Positions 1 through 9,773 of a stretch of DNA of 59,684 bases are shown in pieces; positions within the stretch are counted from its first letter, which is position 1; the number at the start of each line of letters is the position of its first letter. The position numbers were made by a program, and so were the translations under genes. A model generated the notes under the pieces. It was not told where the DNA came from, searched no databases, and was given only the letters and a program-made list of their open reading frames with translations. The DNA is taken from assembly GCA_019694755.1 (NCBI GenBank), contig JAIBBI010000017.1, forward strand, positions 1 through 59,684. Reading direction: 5' to 3'. The DNA comes from Gemmataceae bacterium. GTDB lineage: Bacteria; Planctomycetota; Planctomycetia; Gemmatales; Gemmataceae.

Positions 1-1
1 G

Positions 2-625
2 CTGCTCGGCGGCAAACCGTTTGAGCCGGTCGAAGAGAATCCCATGATTGGATTCCGCGGTGCGAGCCGGTACTACGACGACCGGTACCGCGAAGGATTC
101 CTGCTCGAATGCCGTGCGATGCGGAAGGTCCGCGAGGAAATCGGCCTAACCAATCTGAAGCTCATGGTGCCGTTCTGCCGGACGGTGGCCGAGGGCGAGC
201 GGGTGCTCGCCGTGATGGCCGACGCCGGGCTCCGGCGGGGCGAGGACGGCCTCGAAGTCTATGTCATGTGCGAGATTCCGAGCAACGTCATCCTGACGGA
301 GGACTTCGCGCGTATTTTCGACGGATTTTCGATCGGATCGAATGACCTGACTCAGCTTACGCTCGGATTGGACCGCGATTCGTCAATCGTCGCCCACTTG
401 TTCGACGAGCGCAATCCGGCCGTCATGCGATTGATTGAGGATGTGATCAACCGGGCCCGGGCCTGCGGACGGAAAATCGGAATCTGCGGGCAGGCCCCGA
501 GCGACTATCCGGAATTCGCGGAGTTTCTGGTCCGCTGTCGAATCGACTCGATCTCGCTGAACCCCGACTCGGTCCTGACAACGACACGGAAAATCTACGA
601 CGCGGAACAGGCGGTCGGCCCCTGA
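2..625 (+). CDS. ppsA: Phosphoenolpyruvate synthase, C-terminal part (5' end outside window)
   Basis: PEP synthase makes phosphoenolpyruvate from pyruvate and ATP at the entry to gluconeogenesis. Only the end of the C-terminal PEP/pyruvate-binding TIM barrel is present. The frame is open from base 2, so the ATG at 44 is internal, not the start. Family landmarks are visible: GFRGASRYY near the beginning, SIGSNDLTQLTLGLDRD, and the catalytic-cysteine segment GICGQAPSDYPEF followed by SLNPDSV near the C-terminus. The stop is TGA at 623-625. The gene converges on the acyl-CoA synthetase gene with 7 nt between stops. Pyruvate phosphate dikinase is a relative, but the cysteine-loop wording fits PpsA better. 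Confidence 0.9.
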   Translation: MLGGKPFEPVEENPMIGFRGASRYYDDRYREGFLLECRAMRKVREEIGLTNLKLMVPFCRTVAEGERVLAVMADAGLRRGEDGLEVYVMCEIPSNVILTEDFARIFDGFSIGSNDLTQLTLGLDRDSSIVAHLFDERNPAVMRLIEDVINRARACGRKIGICGQAPSDYPEFAEFLVRCRIDSISLNPDSVLTTTRKIYDAEQAVGP

Positions 626-632
626 CACTGCT

Positions 633-2789
633 TCACGCGAGCCGGATCCGCGCGTCGACAATGACCGTGCCCGAACCCTCGGCGAGCGCCATGACCGGAT
701 TAAAATCCAGCTCGGCAATGACGGGAACCGCTTCGACCAGGCCGGACAGGTCGAGCAGCATACGCTCGAGTGCGGCAACGTCGCACCGGGGGTGCCCGCG
801 ATACCCCTCGAGCAACCGGTAGCCACGGATCGACCGCACCATTTCGGCCGCGTCGTGGTCGCTCAGCGGCGCAATGCGAAAGCAGACATCGGCCAGCACT
901 TCAACGTGGATGCCACCCAATCCGAACATGATGAGCGGTCCGAAGGAGGGATCATGCGTCATTCCCGCGACGATCTCGACAGAAGACCCCACCATCGGCT
1001 GAACGACCACGCCGTCAAACGCATCCGCCCCCGCCACTCGAATTGCAGCTTCGCGAATCTCGTCGAAAGCCGAGCGGATGGCTGCATCTCCGAGCAGCCC
1101 CAACCGGACACCTCCGACATCGCTTTTATGCAAGATCACCCGCGACGCCAGCTTGATCGCAACCGGCCCGCCGATCTGCCGCGCGAGCGCGACGGCTTCG
1201 TCGGCCGAGGTTGCCGTCCCGCCGCCGGGAAGTTGGAACCCCGCGGACGCCAGGAGTTGGCGTGTTTCCGTGGCGGAAAGCCAGCCCGGGCCGCGGTCAC
1301 GGAGCGCGGCCTCACAAAGGGTCCGAGCGGCATTGAATCGGTTGCCGGAATCGACATAAACGCCGGCGGGCTGCCGACGCCAGTCGGCATATTGCACCGC
1401 CCGTCCAAGTGCCCGGGCGGCCGCCTCCGGGAATTCGAACATGGGAAACGACTCTTCGCCGGGTGCGGCCGGCACTTCCGCCATTGACTCTTCAACCATG
1501 AAGCATGCGACGACCGGGCGGTCCTTCGCGCCGGCCCGACGGCCCGAGCCGACGCCGCGTGCGATGGCTGCGCGGATATCCGCCGGCTTCTGGCCGACGG
1601 CAATGTACTCCACGATCAGGGCGTCGAAATCGCTGCTTGCAAGTGTGAGTGCGATGACCTTCTCGTACTGTTCCGGCGTCGCCGAGGCGATCATGTCGAT
1701 CGGGTTGTTGAACCCTGCGGCAGCCGGCAGGATTCCGGTAAGAGCAGTCCGCAGTGCGTGCGAAGTCGGCGGGACAACCAGCCCCGCCGCTTCGCACGCA
1801 TCGGCCGCGAGGATACCCGGACCGCCGGCATTGGTGACGATCCCGACGCGCGGCCCCGGCGCCAGCGGTTGCAGCGACAGTACCGCAGCCGCATCGAAAA
1901 GTTCCTCCAGGGTTTCCACCCGCACGACGCCGGACTGGCGGAACAGCGCATCGACCGCCACGCCGCGGGCCGCCAGCGCGGCGGTGTGCGATTGGGCCGC
2001 CCGTGAACCTGCCTGCGAGCGTCCACCCTTAAGTGCAATTACCGGCTTGGTTCGACCGACTCGCCGGGCAATCTTCGAGAATCGGCGTGGATTCCCGAAC
2101 GACTCGAGGTAGAGCAAGATAACAGCGGTCCGCGGGTCCTGCTCCCAGAATTCGAGCAGGTCGTTGCCGGACACATCAACCTTGTTGCCGACGCTGGCGA
2201 ATCCGGAAAGGCCGAGCCCAAACCGCCTGGCGGCCGTCAGTGCGGCCACGGCCACCCCGCCCGATTGCGATGACAGTGCGATATTGCCGACAGGTGGAAG
2301 TACCTGCGAGAAGGACGCGTTGAGCCGCACGGCCGGATCGGTGTTGATGATGCCCAGGCAGTTCGGCCCGACGACACGGATACCGCTTCTGGTAATCAGT
2401 GCCTTGATCTGCTGCTGCAAGGCTACCCCGTCCGGCCCGGCCTCCGAGAACCCGGCAGAGATCACCACGGCGGCAGGGACTCCGCGTGCGACGCAGTCTT
2501 CCAGCACGCCCGGCACAGTTGCCGCAGGCGTCGCGATGATGGCAAGATCAACCGCGTCAGGCAACTCACGAACCGATGTGTAGCAGGTCGTCCCTTCGAT
2601 GCACTCCGCCCGAGGATTCACGGCGAACACCGGCCCCTGAAACGGGTAACCCAGCAGATTGTTCAGCACGCGATGCCCGATCGCACCCGGCTTGCGGGAC
2701 GCACCCACGACGACGACCGATCGGGGCATCAGAAGCGGTCGCAGGCTGCATGCAGTTGCGCCTCGAATCGACTTCGGTCCATCGTTCAT
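633..2789 (-). CDS. ADP-forming acetate/acyl-CoA synthetase family protein (fused alpha-beta)
   Basis: This 718-residue protein has the layout of fused ADP-forming acyl-CoA synthetases, which interconvert acyl-CoA plus ADP and Pi with acid plus ATP. An N-terminal CoA-binding Rossmann domain (GASRKPGAIG, about residues 30-130) is followed by succinyl-CoA-ligase-like domains with SSQSGG and the region around the phosphohistidine (AAQSHTAAL, about residues 265-275). A C-terminal ATP-grasp domain follows (about 490-718; KLASRVILHKSDVGGV). Protein acetyltransferases of the Pat type share this core but carry an extra GNAT domain, absent here. The start lies 9 nt after the stop of the kinase gene, so the two are probably co-transcribed. 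Substrate cannot be read from the sequence. Confidence 0.85.
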   Translation of the reverse strand: MNDGPKSIRGATACSLRPLLMPRSVVVVGASRKPGAIGHRVLNNLLGYPFQGPVFAVNPRAECIEGTTCYTSVRELPDAVDLAIIATPAATVPGVLEDCVARGVPAAVVISAGFSEAGPDGVALQQQIKALITRSGIRVVGPNCLGIINTDPAVRLNASFSQVLPPVGNIALSSQSGGVAVAALTAARRFGLGLSGFASVGNKVDVSGNDLLEFWEQDPRTAVILLYLESFGNPRRFSKIARRVGRTKPVIALKGGRSQAGSRAAQSHTAALAARGVAVDALFRQSGVVRVETLEELFDAAAVLSLQPLAPGPRVGIVTNAGGPGILAADACEAAGLVVPPTSHALRTALTGILPAAAGFNNPIDMIASATPEQYEKVIALTLASSDFDALIVEYIAVGQKPADIRAAIARGVGSGRRAGAKDRPVVACFMVEESMAEVPAAPGEESFPMFEFPEAAARALGRAVQYADWRRQPAGVYVDSGNRFNAARTLCEAALRDRGPGWLSATETRQLLASAGFQLPGGGTATSADEAVALARQIGGPVAIKLASRVILHKSDVGGVRLGLLGDAAIRSAFDEIREAAIRVAGADAFDGVVVQPMVGSSVEIVAGMTHDPSFGPLIMFGLGGIHVEVLADVCFRIAPLSDHDAAEMVRSIRGYRLLEGYRGHPRCDVAALERMLLDLSGLVEAVPVIAELDFNPVMALAEGSGTVIVDARIRLA

Positions 2790-2798
2790 GAAGCCTCG

Positions 2799-5700
2799 CT
2801 ATTGTGGTCCGTCTGCAGGGCCGGGGTCCTCCGGGGCAGGCAGCAAAGCAGCGTTCACGCCCGCAGAAGCCGGGATGGATCCAGCCACGTTCCTCGGGTC
2901 GTCAGCCATTTTCAGGGCAAAGTCTAAGGGCGACACCCGCATGAAATTGAAACCTGCCACCGCGGCGGCACACCGGCCACGTGACAACGCGGTTGCGTCG
3001 TCGCGAGTCAGTGCCTTCCACCTTGCAAGACCCATCGACCAGACCGCCCTGTCACCCGTTGCGGAGATTCCGTTCGCCATTCCGGTCCAGTTCACAAATA
3101 CGGATGCCGTAGAGGTCCAGCGCAAGACTCGCATCAGGTCGTCGTCCCGGTCCAGTCCGTGTGTCTGCACCAGGGTCGTGTCACCTCCCGAGACGACAGC
3201 GCTGGAGTATGACTCGACTCGTAAAGCACTCGGGGCCGACTCCTCGGGTGCGGCGCGATAATCCACCATCGGCTCCGACGTGACTGTCGTCGTCCGCGTC
3301 ATGCGAATGGTGGCCTCCGCGCCAGATTCGGCAACCAGGAGGCTGCCGGCCACGGCCACGGCCGAGTCCGTTAACGACAGCTCAACCTTTTGTCCTGCCC
3401 GGGTCGCCAGCACATCGGCCGGTCCGCGGATCAGCGTGCGATCACAGCGGAACGCGGGAGTCGCCTTGCGATCAGCAGTCGGGTCCGCGGCTGTGATGAC
3501 GGACATACGCCGGCCGTCCGCGTCATCCAGAGTCACGACGCACAATTGTAAGTCGACCTGAGCGGTGCCTGCGACCGTCATCAGCGCGTTGGACGCTCCG
3601 TCGTTGCCGCCGGCCTGAATGTGCAACTCGCGAAACACGACACGAACATCTCGGACGGTTACGGCCCCGTCCACCCTCATTAGTCCCCGGTAACCCGGAA
3701 ACGGCTGCACGACAAGCCGCAGGTCGGGCCGATCAATGAGCAGCGTGCCCGTCGGAATCGGGACCGCCGATTTCAGGAGAATGGTGTCGTCACCGCGAGC
3801 ATCCGCGACCGCCTCGGCGAGCGTCCGGTACGTTCCCGGGAAGACCAGGGACTCGCGCGACGGGTCAACGACACGCGGCCGGCGAAACTCCGACTGCCCG
3901 GCCACCGGGATGACCCGGCCCCATGGCGACAACTGCACGCCGAGCCATGGCGATTCCGGGCCCGGGCCCGCCCTCAATTCCGTCATTCGGGGGTCAATTG
4001 CGATCTGCCGGGATACGGCGCCCGGACTCGCGGGTAGTCGCCCCGCAGCACACGGCGGCCAAGCCAATACAAGTGATGCCGAATCGATGAACGCCGTCTT
4101 CGCGGCCGCGCAATCCTCGGGCGTGGCCGCTTCGATTCGTTTCTCCCCAGCAACGTCGGCCACCCAGAATGGCGAGAGCCCGTGGTAGGCATTGAGTTGC
4201 CTGGCTCCGTCTCGCCCTATCATCGCCTGAACGAAAACGTCTCCACGCCGGTTACCTGACTGAAGAATCAGCGCATGCCGACCGTCGGCCGGGGTTGTCA
4301 CGATGCAATTGCCCAATTGAATGTCGGCGCCCGCGCCGTCCGTGAAGTGGAAAGCCACTGGTCCCGCGATGCCCAAGGTGCAGTGCTCGAACCGGAAGCC
4401 GCTTTCGACCGGCCCGCCAGTTTCGGTTGCCGACACGATGGCAGTGACGCCCACCAGCGAACCATGAGTCACAGCCAGCGCCGTGGGACCGGCCAACCGG
4501 AATGCCGTACCCCCAAGGACCGCGGACGCAGTCACCTGCATGCCACGTGACTTGTGCCCCACATACACTGCGGTACCGGACTCACCGAGCATGAAGACGC
4601 ACAATTCCAGGTTCGCCTGCTCGACGCTGGCGACGGAAATCGCGATGCCATCGCCTGCCGACCATCGGACACCGCGCACGTTCAGCTTCGACGTCTCGCC
4701 AGTCACGGACAGCAGCGCCAGCGAGCCTTCGGCCGGCCCTGCCCAAGAAATCTCCGCCGGCTGAAACGGGTCGACCGAGCCGATGGTCAGCCGTTTTCCT
4801 GCAAACTTCAGCCCCGATCGGCAGTCGATGCGGTAAGCCGGTCCGGTCAATCGGATGTTCGCAACATCCTGACGAAGCAGCCGCTCCAGTTCCTCGACGG
4901 TCGCCGCATTCCGCCACTCCGGCCCGGCCGGCGGTTCCACGGGCGGAGCGCCCGCCTCCGGCATGCCCTGCGGAATCGCGGGCTGCCGCGTGTCCGAGAC
5001 TGGCTGTCGACCGCGGCGTGCCCACTCGGTAACCGCAACCAGCCCCAGCGTCGCGGCCACGGCCGACAAGACCGTCCGTCGACTGACTATCGGCTCGCCG
5101 GCAATACGCGGCTGATCTTCGTCGGAATCCGGCGCGACGGCACGCAGGCTTTCGAGCAACTCTTCCGGAGACTGGAACCGGTCACCCGGTGCCTTGGCCA
5201 TCATCCGCGCGAGAATCGCGACCAACCCGTCGGGGAGCGTCGGCACGATCGTCCGCGGGTCGGCGGGCCGACCCCGCTCGTGAAACCGGAGCTTCTGGGC
5301 GGCCGTTCCGGCTGGTGCGGGCGGCTGCCCCGTGACGGCATGGTAAAAGGTGCAGCCGAGCGAATAGATGTCGCTGCGGACGTCGGCCGACCTCGGCTCC
5401 AGGGCCTGCTCGGGCGATAGATAGTCGTATGTCCCCAGCGTGGCCCCGGACTGTGTGAGCCCGTCGGCCGGGCCAGCGACGCGGGCCAGGCCCATGTCCA
5501 CAAGCTTCGCCACGCCGTCGTGCGTGACCACGATGTTCGACGGCTTGATGTCACGGTGGATCACTCCCCGGCCGGCCGCGTGTGCTAAACCGCGGGCGAT
5601 TTGTCCGAGATAGTCGAATGCCGCGTCCGGGCCCAGCGGTCCACGCGACTCGATCAGAGTTCGCAGGTCCGCGCCCTCCACGTACTCGAAAACGATGAAC

Positions 5701-6026
5701 GCGATGCCGGCATCTTCGCCGCAGTAATACACCCGGGCAATGTTCTCGTGATCGAGCCGAGCCGCCGCCCGCGCCTCGAGGTGGAATCTCGCCAGGCGTT
5801 CGGGGTCTTTTGCGAATTCGACCGGAAGGATCTTTAGCGCGACAGTCCGGCCCAGACTGAGGTCGACGGCCTTGAACACCGCGCCCATTCCACCGGAGCC
5901 GATCGGTTCGACGACTTCAAAATGGGCGAGCCGACGGCCTCGCCAGTCGTCCAGAATCGTCGGACGATTACGACGATCGGATACCTGCGTCTTGATTTCG
6001 TCTGTATTTCGCGCGGGATCGTCCAA
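2799..6026 (-). CDS. Membrane-anchored Ser/Thr protein kinase with large C-terminal region
   Basis: A 1075-residue Hanks-type kinase. The N-terminal catalytic domain (about residues 35-305) has the glycine loop GSGGMG, the ATP-binding lysine K65 in VALKIL, and the catalytic loop IHRDIKPSN with D159. The metal-binding motif reads DMG (D177) instead of DFG. One hydrophobic segment (about 318-336, after SRRTVLS) probably crosses the membrane. It is followed by about 700 residues rich in short beta-strand and Asn/Gly turns, resembling a parallel beta-helix of the kind common in planctomycete kinases. The start codon is TTG at 6026, with GGGGGTGG just upstream. It is divergent from the DUF1570 gene and lies directly upstream of the acyl-CoA synthetase gene. 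Confidence 0.85.
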   Translation of the reverse strand: MDDPARNTDEIKTQVSDRRNRPTILDDWRGRRLAHFEVVEPIGSGGMGAVFKAVDLSLGRTVALKILPVEFAKDPERLARFHLEARAAARLDHENIARVYYCGEDAGIAFIVFEYVEGADLRTLIESRGPLGPDAAFDYLGQIARGLAHAAGRGVIHRDIKPSNIVVTHDGVAKLVDMGLARVAGPADGLTQSGATLGTYDYLSPEQALEPRSADVRSDIYSLGCTFYHAVTGQPPAPAGTAAQKLRFHERGRPADPRTIVPTLPDGLVAILARMMAKAPGDRFQSPEELLESLRAVAPDSDEDQPRIAGEPIVSRRTVLSAVAATLGLVAVTEWARRGRQPVSDTRQPAIPQGMPEAGAPPVEPPAGPEWRNAATVEELERLLRQDVANIRLTGPAYRIDCRSGLKFAGKRLTIGSVDPFQPAEISWAGPAEGSLALLSVTGETSKLNVRGVRWSAGDGIAISVASVEQANLELCVFMLGESGTAVYVGHKSRGMQVTASAVLGGTAFRLAGPTALAVTHGSLVGVTAIVSATETGGPVESGFRFEHCTLGIAGPVAFHFTDGAGADIQLGNCIVTTPADGRHALILQSGNRRGDVFVQAMIGRDGARQLNAYHGLSPFWVADVAGEKRIEAATPEDCAAAKTAFIDSASLVLAWPPCAAGRLPASPGAVSRQIAIDPRMTELRAGPGPESPWLGVQLSPWGRVIPVAGQSEFRRPRVVDPSRESLVFPGTYRTLAEAVADARGDDTILLKSAVPIPTGTLLIDRPDLRLVVQPFPGYRGLMRVDGAVTVRDVRVVFRELHIQAGGNDGASNALMTVAGTAQVDLQLCVVTLDDADGRRMSVITAADPTADRKATPAFRCDRTLIRGPADVLATRAGQKVELSLTDSAVAVAGSLLVAESGAEATIRMTRTTTVTSEPMVDYRAAPEESAPSALRVESYSSAVVSGGDTTLVQTHGLDRDDDLMRVLRWTSTASVFVNWTGMANGISATGDRAVWSMGLARWKALTRDDATALSRGRCAAAVAGFNFMRVSPLDFALKMADDPRNVAGSIPASAGVNAALLPAPEDPGPADGPQ

Positions 6027-6144
6027 ACCACCCCCGTTCCGACGGCAAGTCCTTCGGTGTTAGTGTACTCCCGGCTTGCCCCATACCGCAACCGGACCGG
6101 CCGACCGTGTTTTGCAAATCGTCGAGATCACCGCTAAAGTGGGA

Positions 6145-7515
6145 ATGTATCGAGGAGTCGCAGGTCGAATGCTGTGGATCGGATCGATTGCCGTTCTCTT
6201 GGTGCATGCGGTGCCCCCGCCGTCGGGCGATTGGGCATTCGATGTCGTACGCCTCCGCAACGGCACCGAGTTTCGCGGCCTGATCTCCGGGGAGTCGGAC
6301 AAGGAGATTCGCTTTACCGTCGTCCGCCGGTCGCCCGGTCGGCCCACCGTCTGTCTTCCGACGACTTTTCGGAAGAGTGAATTGGAAACAATCTCCCGGC
6401 TCTCCGCGACCGAGCGGACGGAACTCGCGGACCGCCTCCGCGACATTGCCGACTCCACCAAGAGCGGGCAGACCAGGGAACAGACGCTCGAACTGGTAAA
6501 GGAGAAGGGCGATTGGCTGCGGTATCAGTCCGGACAGTTTGTCCTGCGTTCCGACGCCTCGTCGGAAGTCGTCCGCCGGGCCGCCGTCCGACTGGAACAG
6601 ATCTACGCCGCGTACGACCGCTACTTCCCGGTCCGCCGGCCCGGCGCCCCGCCGACGACGATCACCATCTTCCGCAACCGGGAGGAGTACGACGCTCTGC
6701 TCCGCGCCGAGAAGCGGACGTTTGCCAACCGCGCGTTTTACGAACCCGCGACGCGCCGCATTGTGGCGGCCAGCGACCTCGACCGCTTCGGCGCGGACCT
6801 CGAAAAAGTCCGGCTCGAGCACAAGCAACTCCGTGCCGATCTGGATAAGCAGGAGGCGGCCCTGGAGAAACTCTACAAGGCCCCGGAGTTGCTCCGACAC
6901 GTTCAGCCGATCCGCGACACCCGTCGGCGGATCGAACAAGCCGATCGGCAAAATGAACTGGCCTTCGACCAATCCAACCGCAGACTGTTCGCGACCCTGT
7001 ATCACGAAGCGTTTCACGCCTACGCCGATGCGTTCGTCTACCCGGCCGAGGAGACGCCCCTGCCCCGCTGGCTGCACGAGGGGCTGGCCCAGGTGTTTGA
7101 ATCGGCCATCGTCGAAGGTGGCGAACTTCGGGTCGGACATGCCGACGCCCAGCGCCTCGCTCAGGCCAAGTCACTGGCGCGGAAGAAGCAACTACCTTCG
7201 CTTCAGGACTTGTTGCAATCCGGCCCCAAACACTTTTCGACGCAACTCCCGACCGATGCCCAAGAGGCCGACGCATACTATCTGGCCGCATGGGTCTACG
7301 CGCACTGGCTTACGTTCGATCGGCGAGTGACGGGAACCCGGGCGTTTTCAGACTATCTGAGCGACCTGAAACAGGGACGTGATCCGATCGCAGCGTTTGC
7401 CGCGCTGGCGGGTCAGTTACCTGTCCAGGTCGAACAATCGGTCGAGCAGTTTCTGCTGAAGCTACAGCCGGACGGGACCGTCGCCGACCTGTCTACGCTG
7501 CCGGGAGGGCGATGA
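6145..7515 (+). CDS. DUF1570 family protein, putative secreted or anchored zinc metallopeptidase
   Basis: The core motif is YHEAFHAYAD followed by PRWLHEGLAQVFES, the HExxH plus downstream glutamate pattern of DUF1570, a family abundant in planctomycetes and resembling gluzincin peptidases. Substrate is unknown. The N-terminus carries a hydrophobic signal segment (MLWIGSIAVLLVHAV). A longer reading frame starts at 6076, but its first residues precede the signal segment and look like leader. I chose ATG 6145; ATG 6169, with GAGGAG 11 nt upstream, is the main alternative. A helical stretch (about residues 235-290) rich in Arg, Glu and Lys precedes the motif. The stop overlaps the ATG of the next small membrane gene (ATGA), so the two are translationally coupled. 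Confidence 0.8.
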   Translation: MYRGVAGRMLWIGSIAVLLVHAVPPPSGDWAFDVVRLRNGTEFRGLISGESDKEIRFTVVRRSPGRPTVCLPTTFRKSELETISRLSATERTELADRLRDIADSTKSGQTREQTLELVKEKGDWLRYQSGQFVLRSDASSEVVRRAAVRLEQIYAAYDRYFPVRRPGAPPTTITIFRNREEYDALLRAEKRTFANRAFYEPATRRIVAASDLDRFGADLEKVRLEHKQLRADLDKQEAALEKLYKAPELLRHVQPIRDTRRRIEQADRQNELAFDQSNRRLFATLYHEAFHAYADAFVYPAEETPLPRWLHEGLAQVFESAIVEGGELRVGHADAQRLAQAKSLARKKQLPSLQDLLQSGPKHFSTQLPTDAQEADAYYLAAWVYAHWLTFDRRVTGTRAFSDYLSDLKQGRDPIAAFAALAGQLPVQVEQSVEQFLLKLQPDGTVADLSTLPGGR

Positions 7516-7736
7516 TGCCACCACCACCCGTCGAACCCCGCCGCGATTCGTTTGCCGGTGCCGTCGTCATTGCAAGCGGGATGATTGTCGCGCTTCTGGC
7601 GGTCGGCGCGTTTGCCTATGCGCTGTTCGGGCCTGCGATCGTCGTCGTGGTCATTCTCGCGGTCGGCTTCGGCGCGTTCGGCGTGCTGCACTGGTTCCTG
7701 TGGGGCGCGTCCATGTCTCGCGATCCAGACGAGTAA
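7512..7736 (+). CDS. Small two-helix membrane protein
   Basis: A 74-residue protein with two hydrophobic segments (about residues 15-38 and 41-62, VVIASGMIVALLAVGAFAY and VVVVILAVGFGAFGVLHWF) between a Pro/Arg-rich head and an acidic tail SRDPDE. It overlaps the DUF1570 stop by four bases, so it is very likely expressed with it and may help anchor or regulate that putative peptidase. That role is inferred from position only. No family is recognised. The stop is directly followed by the convergent dsbD stop. Confidence 0.65.
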   Translation: MMPPPPVEPRRDSFAGAVVIASGMIVALLAVGAFAYALFGPAIVVVVILAVGFGAFGVLHWFLWGASMSRDPDE

Positions 7737-9773
7737 TCAGCCGCCGACCGGCTTCTTGAGAAACTCCACGAATGCCGCGACATTCGAGATCTTACCCTCG
7801 TCGTACGCACCCACGATGCGGACGCGGTCGCCTGATTCGGGCTTGAGAATGACGTAGAGCGGGAGCTGAATGCTCCCGAAGACTTGCTCCTGAAACGCTC
7901 GATTGGTCTCGGCATCACTCGTCTGCCGGGCCGTGCCCACGAATCGGCTGCGCACGGCCGCGGGGTAATGCCGCTCCGGTACCTTGTCCGTGTAGAGCTG
8001 TACGAGTTGGTACTTTTTGAACAGGTCCTTGACCTCCGGGCGGGTGAAGACGCTGCGCTCGTTGAGCTTGCAGTTCGTACAGGTCTCGCCCGTAAAATCG
8101 ACGAAGACGAAGCCACCCCGGGTGCGAGCGGCGTCCAGTGCCTTTGCCAGATCGCCGGTCCAGGGCAACTCGCCCGCGGCGTCTATCGCAGGGTCGGGCA
8201 GGATGAACGAGTCGATCCATGCGAACACGGTGCCGCGCGGCCGTTGATTAGCCCCGTCCGGCCCGCCGGCAAACAGCGCGGGCGTGATGTAAAGCCCCAG
8301 CGCGAGAAAGGCCATGCCCCACATCAGCCGGGGCACGCTGACACCGGTCGACTCTTCCGGTTCGTCTTCACCCACTTGGATCACCTTGAGCAGATATAGA
8401 CCACAGACGAGACACAGCGCGACCCACAGGGCGAGCGTGACTTCGTAGGTGAAGACCGTCGACTCGCGAAAGACCATCAGCTCTGCCGTGCGGAAAAACT
8501 TGAGCGCGGCCGCGAGTTCGACAAACCCCATGACCACTTTGACGACGTGAAGCCACCCGCCGCTTCGCGGCAGTTTGCGGATCAGACTCGGGAACAGGGC
8601 CAACAGGAAGAACGGCGCAGCAAACGTGGCCGCAAATGCCAGTGCCCCGAGCACGAGTTCCAGCGTCGAGAACTGCCCGGACGCGGCCATGCCGCCAAAA
8701 CCGCCGAGAAACGGCGCGACGCAGGTGAAGCTGACGACAGTAAACGTCAGTGCCATGAAGATTGTTCCGATGTAGCCGCCCCGCCCTTCCCGCGACGAAG
8801 TGAACCGCGTCAGCGAAGCCGGGAGCGTCAGGTCGTACATGCCGAACAAGCTGCACGCCAGCGCGATGAACAGCGTTCCGAGAAAGACATTCATCCACGG
8901 ATTGATGCTCAGGTTGGAAAAGAACCCGAGCAGCGTCATGGAGGCCGCGCCCAACACGACCACAATGGTGGTACAGTACACGATGGCCAGCCTGAGCGGG
9001 CTCTGGTGGTTCTTCTCCGACTGTTTCAGGAAGTAGCTCACCGTGATCGGGATCATCGGGAACACGCAAGGCGTCAGCAGCGACACGCCGCCCCAGAACA
9101 TGGCCTGGAGCAAGAACCCGAGGATCCCCGAGGTCCGCGGCGCCTTCTGCCGATCGATTGTCTCGGCCAGTTTTTTCATCTGTTCGGCATACACGCCGCC
9201 TTCCGCCGACTGTGCGACGGGCTCCACCGAACGCGGTGGCGCAGAAACCGCCGGCGTGTCTTTACCGGCGGCCGATGACCCGCTGATAGTCAGGACCGCC
9301 GTCGTCGGGACGCGCTCGGGCGGGAGGCAACTCGTCTCACAGGCGAGGATCACCGGAGAGAACTTCAAAGTCAGCGGCCCGTTTACCGCCGCGGCCGTCA
9401 CGCGAAACTTCTGCTCGTACGTCACCTGCCCCTCGAATTCGGCGAGCGGCAGGCCGCCGAGCGGGTTGTCCTCAAACTTCGGATTCGGCGGATCGATAAT
9501 CTCGCCGACCGGTTCCAGCCCGGCGACGGCTGGGAACTCGAAACGATTGACCTGAGTCGCGTCGGCGGCGGCCTGCTTCGACGGATACGTGTGCCAGCCC
9601 GGCTTAATATCAAACGACAGCTTCCACGAGACCACATCGCCCGGCTTCGCCTCGGAGGGCTCAAACCGGGCGGAGAGCTTCGTAACCACGTCCGCAAACT
9701 TCAGCGACTTCTTCTGCGCCATGGCCGGGCCGGCCAGACACAGACACAGGCAGAAAGCGACAAGCCGATTCAT
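7737..9773 (-). CDS. dsbD: Thiol:disulfide interchange protein DsbD
   Basis: DsbD passes electrons from cytoplasmic thioredoxin across the inner membrane to periplasmic thiol-reductases. The 678-residue protein shows the three expected parts. After the signal peptide (MNRLVAFCLCLCLAGPAMA) comes the N-terminal immunoglobulin-like domain with a Cys pair (ACETSC, three residues between cysteines rather than the five I recall for E. coli). The eight-helix CcdA-like core follows, with cysteines in LTPCVFPM and SFTCVAPF. The C-terminal thioredoxin domain carries CTNC (FTGETCTNCKLN). All six cysteines of the relay therefore appear present. The start overlaps the stop of the upstream thioredoxin-NHL gene by four bases, a likely client. 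Confidence 0.9.
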   Translation of the reverse strand: MNRLVAFCLCLCLAGPAMAQKKSLKFADVVTKLSARFEPSEAKPGDVVSWKLSFDIKPGWHTYPSKQAAADATQVNRFEFPAVAGLEPVGEIIDPPNPKFEDNPLGGLPLAEFEGQVTYEQKFRVTAAAVNGPLTLKFSPVILACETSCLPPERVPTTAVLTISGSSAAGKDTPAVSAPPRSVEPVAQSAEGGVYAEQMKKLAETIDRQKAPRTSGILGFLLQAMFWGGVSLLTPCVFPMIPITVSYFLKQSEKNHQSPLRLAIVYCTTIVVVLGAASMTLLGFFSNLSINPWMNVFLGTLFIALACSLFGMYDLTLPASLTRFTSSREGRGGYIGTIFMALTFTVVSFTCVAPFLGGFGGMAASGQFSTLELVLGALAFAATFAAPFFLLALFPSLIRKLPRSGGWLHVVKVVMGFVELAAALKFFRTAELMVFRESTVFTYEVTLALWVALCLVCGLYLLKVIQVGEDEPEESTGVSVPRLMWGMAFLALGLYITPALFAGGPDGANQRPRGTVFAWIDSFILPDPAIDAAGELPWTGDLAKALDAARTRGGFVFVDFTGETCTNCKLNERSVFTRPEVKDLFKKYQLVQLYTDKVPERHYPAAVRSRFVGTARQTSDAETNRAFQEQVFGSIQLPLYVILKPESGDRVRIVGAYDEGKISNVAAFVEFLKKPVGG

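Noticed and set aside
5968-7140. 390-residue minus-strand open frame
   Set aside because: Antisense to the DUF1570 gene and overlapping the kinase start; no domain.
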